The translations under genes were made by a program, and so were the position numbers. Positions 61,001 to 64,000 of a stretch of DNA of 64,000 nucleotides are shown here, one piece after another. Under the pieces are notes generated by a model. That model was not told where the DNA came from. It saw nothing but the letters and a program-made list of their open reading frames with translations, and ran no database searches. Within the stretch, counting starts at the first letter, position 1. Each line of letters begins with the position of its first letter. Where the stretch lies: NCBI GenBank assembly GCA_964036195.1, contig OZ038458.1:20039832-20103831 (forward strand), written 5' to 3'. The DNA comes from Sphaerolaimus hirsutus. Lineage: Eukaryota; Nematoda; Chromadorea; Monhysterida; Sphaerolaimidae.

Positions 61001-63992
61001 ACGCAAGTTCAGATGCACTTGCGACAAATATTCAGACGTCAGCGCAAACACGCAAACTTTAATACTACCTATTTTAGTCGCGTAAATAGATAAAGCCAGG
61101 CGGGCGGCCGTAATGGGAGGATATTGTAACGTATCTCCGCGTAGCGTATCCTTATTCATGTACCTGTCCGTATCCACTTTGTGGGATACGGAAAACTTTC
61201 AATGTAGCCATAGGTATCTCGAATGTACCTGTCCGTATCCTACCTATATGTGTGTAACCGGAACTGGAAGAGTGCGCGTACGCGGTAAATACATTTACAT
61301 GTATACTCCAGTGACATTACACCTTATCCAATCCAACGAAATCTACCATATCCAATCTGAATAAAAGATAAAACATAAAAAAAATTTCATCATATTTATC
61401 AAATTGCTTTGAGAAATATAATGGAAATTTTTTTATGTTTGTTCTTTTATTCAGATGGGATATGGTAGCTTTCATTGTATGATGTAATGTCGCTGGAGTA
61501 TGCTTAAAAAAAGTACTCTTTTACGCGTACATCTTAATGGGTGTACTGTAAAGAACCTATCATGTACAGATAAGAACCCTAATTGGGTTCCTTACAGTGA
61601 GGATTCCTTACGCGCAGATTCCTAACAGGAATCTGCCGCCGTAATCAGACGGGCAGACAACGGACAAAACATCCGCACGGGGTCAAACTGTCCAATTGAA
61701 ATAAATATCTGAACAATTTTGGCTTGGCGCTTGTGGGGGTGTTGTGGCAGTCCCGCACCCGGTAAAATGCCACACAAATATTTATGTCAAGTGTATGGTG
61801 CGCAGTAGAATATGCGAGAAAATTGTGAGAGAATTTTGAGGAAAAGTTCAAATCGGGCCGCAAATCAGGACATCTTCCACTGAACTCACTGTAGAAAAAG
61901 CATAGAAATCCATAATAAAGTTGAATCGACCGAACACATTGAATTATTCAACACTGGCAATGTGCACATAATGTAAAGTAATGTACACAATCTAAAGTAA
62001 TGCACATAATGTAAAGTAATGTACCTAGGTACATAATGTAAAGTAATGTACCTAGGTACATAATGTAAAGTAATGTACCTACATAATGTAAAGTAATGCA
62101 CACAATGCAAAATTCCCCCTCTCAGCTGGTGGGCTACAACCGGCCGACAGTGCTGGAGGTGTACTGCGGCGTGGACGACCAGTCGGGCCGGCCGCACCCG
62201 CTCTACCAGTGCATCAAGGTGGCCGGCAAGGCGGCACAAGGCAGCGCGGCGGCCAGCCATTCCGCCGCCCCGGGACCGAGCCAGCAGCGACCCGCTACAT
62301 GCTCTATTGCCGCCGGTGGGAAGACAAACTATGATATTTACTTCTTGAATCCATTTGGGTCGCTTCTGTACACAACTACTCACTTGGAAACACTTTCAGC
62401 AGGGCCGGGCTGCCCGATCACAGAGATATGATCCTTATGATCCAATAAATCTTGTGTACCAGAAGTAATCGTGATTAGCGACTGAAAAATCTCAAGAGAT
62501 TTGGATTATTTTTTACAAGTATAATATGACAAAAGGAAAAAACTCCTTTTTTATTTTGTCCAGCATTTTGTCCTTCAAAAATTATACTTCACAATTTTGT
62601 GCCCAAAAATCACCACCTTTTTGGAGCGCTAATCATGATCTCAGTTTTCAGATTTACCTTATTCATTAGTCCATCCAATCCAAGTCGAACACCGCAGGCG
62701 CGCAGTGCGTGGCGGTGCCGCTGAGGCCGGAGTCGCGCATGACGGCCGCATTGGACTGCGTCGGCATACTGAAGATTTGCTCGCACGCGGCCGGCGGCGA
62801 CTCGGGCGCTCGCAGTTCGGCAGCGAGGGTCAGATCTGCCGGTAGGAAGGCGGACAAAAAGGCGGCCCAGGCGGTCAGGTGACAATTCTAGACCGTGTGA
62901 AGTGCCCTGGACAGTGTCAAGTGGCATGTAAAGTGTCTAAAGTCATGTAAAATGCCATGGAAAATGGCAAACGTACGTTTGCCATTTTCCAGGGAATTTT
63001 CCATCACTTTAGACACTTCGCATGCCATTTTACATTTTACAGGGCTTTTACAGGGTCCGGGACTGCCCCCAGGTTGGTGCTGTGCGCCCGTGTGCCGGTG
63101 CCCGCGCCCGCGGACACGCAGCTCGACGGCGACCACTCGCGCGGCTCCATGGAGCTCATCGTGATCACTAATCGAATTGTTTGCGGTGAGTTCGCGCGCG
63201 GCACGATTAGGGATTTGCGGGCCGTGTGGCGCATTGGGTCTACGCGCATTTAGTTGACATCAAAATTCGTGTCAACTAAATTCAACTGAATATTGGTTAA
63301 TTTTGTGATTTCAACGTTCCTATGTGATAAAGCATACCCAGTTAATTTTATATTAGGGCAGTGTGTGCTTAAATTAAATTGTGTGAGGTATTTAGTTAAC
63401 ACAAATTATCGATGTCAACGAGTGTGTGGGCCAAATGCGCCACGGTCCGCAAATCTGAAAATGTCACAAAAATCACAAAGTGTAAGGTAAACCCCGAAAT
63501 AGCTTTCTTTTCTGTTTAAACGGACAAACTTTCCCTACCAAATTTGAGCACAAATGGGGAAGAACAAATTTGACAAATCTTCGCCCAACCATTTCCGGGC
63601 ACTGTAATTCCACGAAAATATAAAAAAACGTTGGAAAACCAACCAACAAACAGCCAGAACAGATCACACAACACACTTTGCTGTGGTCATGTAAAAACGC
63701 CAAAAACGCTAAAATGACAAGACTTTTTGGCGCGTGCGCCAAAACCATGACACTTTTCACGTTACCTATTTACTGCACACCCCCCCCCCCCCCTCCCCCA
63801 GTGCAACAAATGGGTCATCCAGAGGTGTACAAGATGTCCAGACAGGCGGCGCCCGTCTACGGCGGCACCGAGGTGTTCATCATTGGAAGAAACTTTCAGC
63901 GCGGCGCCGCGGTCGTTTTCCGCGAGTATAAGGATGATGGAAGTTTGGCTTGGAGTGCGGAAGCTATAGTGGACAAAAAGCTCACTTCGCAG
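58096..63992 (+). CDS. NFAT/NFAT5-type Rel-homology transcription factor (5' part, continues beyond window)
   Basis: Eight phase-consistent exons: 58096-58239, 58522-58688, 59061-59211, 59447-59519, 62126-62315, 62698-62878, 63073-63185, 63802-63992. The last ends at a GTGGGC donor, so the gene continues. A nuclear DNA-binding factor. The Rel-homology domain begins LKIIRQPELEHRARYLSEGS, where RARYLSEGSRGAVKD is the base-contacting loop (closer to NFAT5 RARYLTEGSRGSVKD than to NFATc). VLEVYCGVDDQSGRPHPLYQ, ALDCVGILKI and RLVLCARVPVPAP follow, then an IPT domain (PVYGGTEVFIIGRNFQRGAA). Acidic and Ser-rich segments precede it. Met 58106 may be the start, or the first listed exon may be internal (acceptor at 58095). 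The acceptor at 62697 was chosen for phase and alignment. Two of its introns are introners. Confidence 0.9.
59212..59446 (+). mobile_element. Introner: a MITE that forms a whole NFAT intron (235 bp)
   Basis: The intron begins GTGTCAGTCCCAGACCCTGT and ends GTCTGGGACTGCCCCCAG. The terminal 15 bases are near-perfect inverse repeats, and the interior is a hairpin of CCTGTAAAATGTCATGTGTC words. CAG precedes the element, and CAG is its acceptor. Excision leaves GAG CAC AGA GCG CGC in frame, inside the DNA-contact loop codons of the Rel domain (HR|ARYLSEG). Confidence 0.92.
60396..60534. mobile_element. Introner-family copy inside the large NFAT intron
   Basis: It begins GGCAGTCCCGGGGCACTGTA and ends CAGTGTCTGGGAATGGTACC. 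TTTACATTTTACAGGG words lie inside. It is far from either splice site of the 2.6-kb intron 59520-62125. Confidence 0.6.
61302..61502. mobile_element. MITE with TATACTCCAGTGACATTACA ends
   Basis: The left TATACTCCAGTGACATTACA is inverse to the right TGTAATGTCGCTGGAGTATG. The inner arms AATCTACCATATCCAATCTG and CAGATGGGATATGGTAGCTT are also inverse. A degenerate relative lies around 60760-60900. Confidence 0.6.
61967..62105. repeat. Short tandem repeat just upstream of an NFAT exon
   Basis: Units of about 26 bp, AATGTAAAGTAATGTACCTA followed by GGTACAT, are repeated with partial and variant copies (AATGTACACAATCTAAAG, AATGCACAT). It ends about 20 bases before the acceptor at 62125. Confidence 0.8.
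62879..63072 (+). mobile_element. Introner: a MITE that forms a whole NFAT intron (194 bp)
   Basis: The intron begins GTGACAATTCTAGACCGTGT and ends GGTCCGGGACTGCCCCCAG. A long perfect inner palindrome (AAAATGGCAAACGTACGTTT with GCCATTTT) sits at its centre. CAG flanks both sides. Splicing joins GCG GTC AGG TTG in frame. The left terminus is more diverged than in the other two, suggesting an older insertion. Confidence 0.9.
63244..63430. mobile_element. CACACACTAGTTGACATC-family relative in an NFAT intron
   Basis: It begins GCGCATTTAGTTGACATCAA and ends TCGATGTCAACGAGTGTGTG. Internal inverse words GTGTCAACTAAATTCAACTG recall the 15509 and 24907 copies. It lies in the intron 63186-63801. Confidence 0.55.
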
Positions 63993-64000
63993 GTGGGCAT

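Overview
This window is nuclear DNA of an invertebrate animal. The host genes are split into many short exons with GT-AG introns, and the sequence between exons is packed with short inverted-repeat transposons. All exon models were built by hand from reading frame, splice-site phase and known family sequence. I cannot name the species.

Layout. Three host genes lie on the minus strand: a beta-1,3-glucuronosyltransferase of the B3GAT/GlcAT-I family (5164 to 1593, 6 exons); the nucleolar GTPase GNL2/NOG2 (12265 to 5587, 14 exons, complete); and a large C1-DH-PH Rho guanine-nucleotide exchange factor of the AKAP13/ARHGEF2/ARHGEF18 group (34932 to 15167, about 25 exons). A 12.3-kb BEL/Pao LTR retrotransposon with an envelope-like region fills 42490-54780. 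It is flanked by two almost identical 2.79-kb copies of one host segment (39702-42489 and 55004-57790). The plus strand from about 58096 to the window edge carries the 5' part of an NFAT/NFAT5-type transcription factor (8 exons seen: Rel-homology DNA-binding domain and the start of the IPT domain).

Main result. Three introns, one in the glucuronosyltransferase (1764-1974) and two in the NFAT gene (59212-59446, 62879-63072), consist from first to last base of one copy of a small inverted-repeat transposon plus one copy of its flanking CAG. The element supplies the 5' GT within its terminal repeat. The duplicated CAG supplies the 3' AG. Splicing therefore removes exactly the element plus one CAG and restores the pre-insertion reading frame. 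This is the signature of an introner, a transposon that creates introns. Related copies sit inside other introns and intergenic DNA, and a sister family shares the CAG flanks. A separate hAT-type MITE splits a formerly continuous RhoGEF exon, with an exonic 8-bp target duplication.

The BEL element looks young: its two 1100-bp LTRs differ at only a few sites. Its coding region is one frame cut by single stop codons into Gag-protease, RT-RNase H and integrase-envelope. A second long open frame overlaps the envelope tail for about 1.15 kb. The whole element is strongly enriched in the pentamer TCACA. The remaining sequence is mostly MITEs: TACCGTATT-ended, CACACACTAGTTGACATC-ended, hAT-type and long foldback elements.
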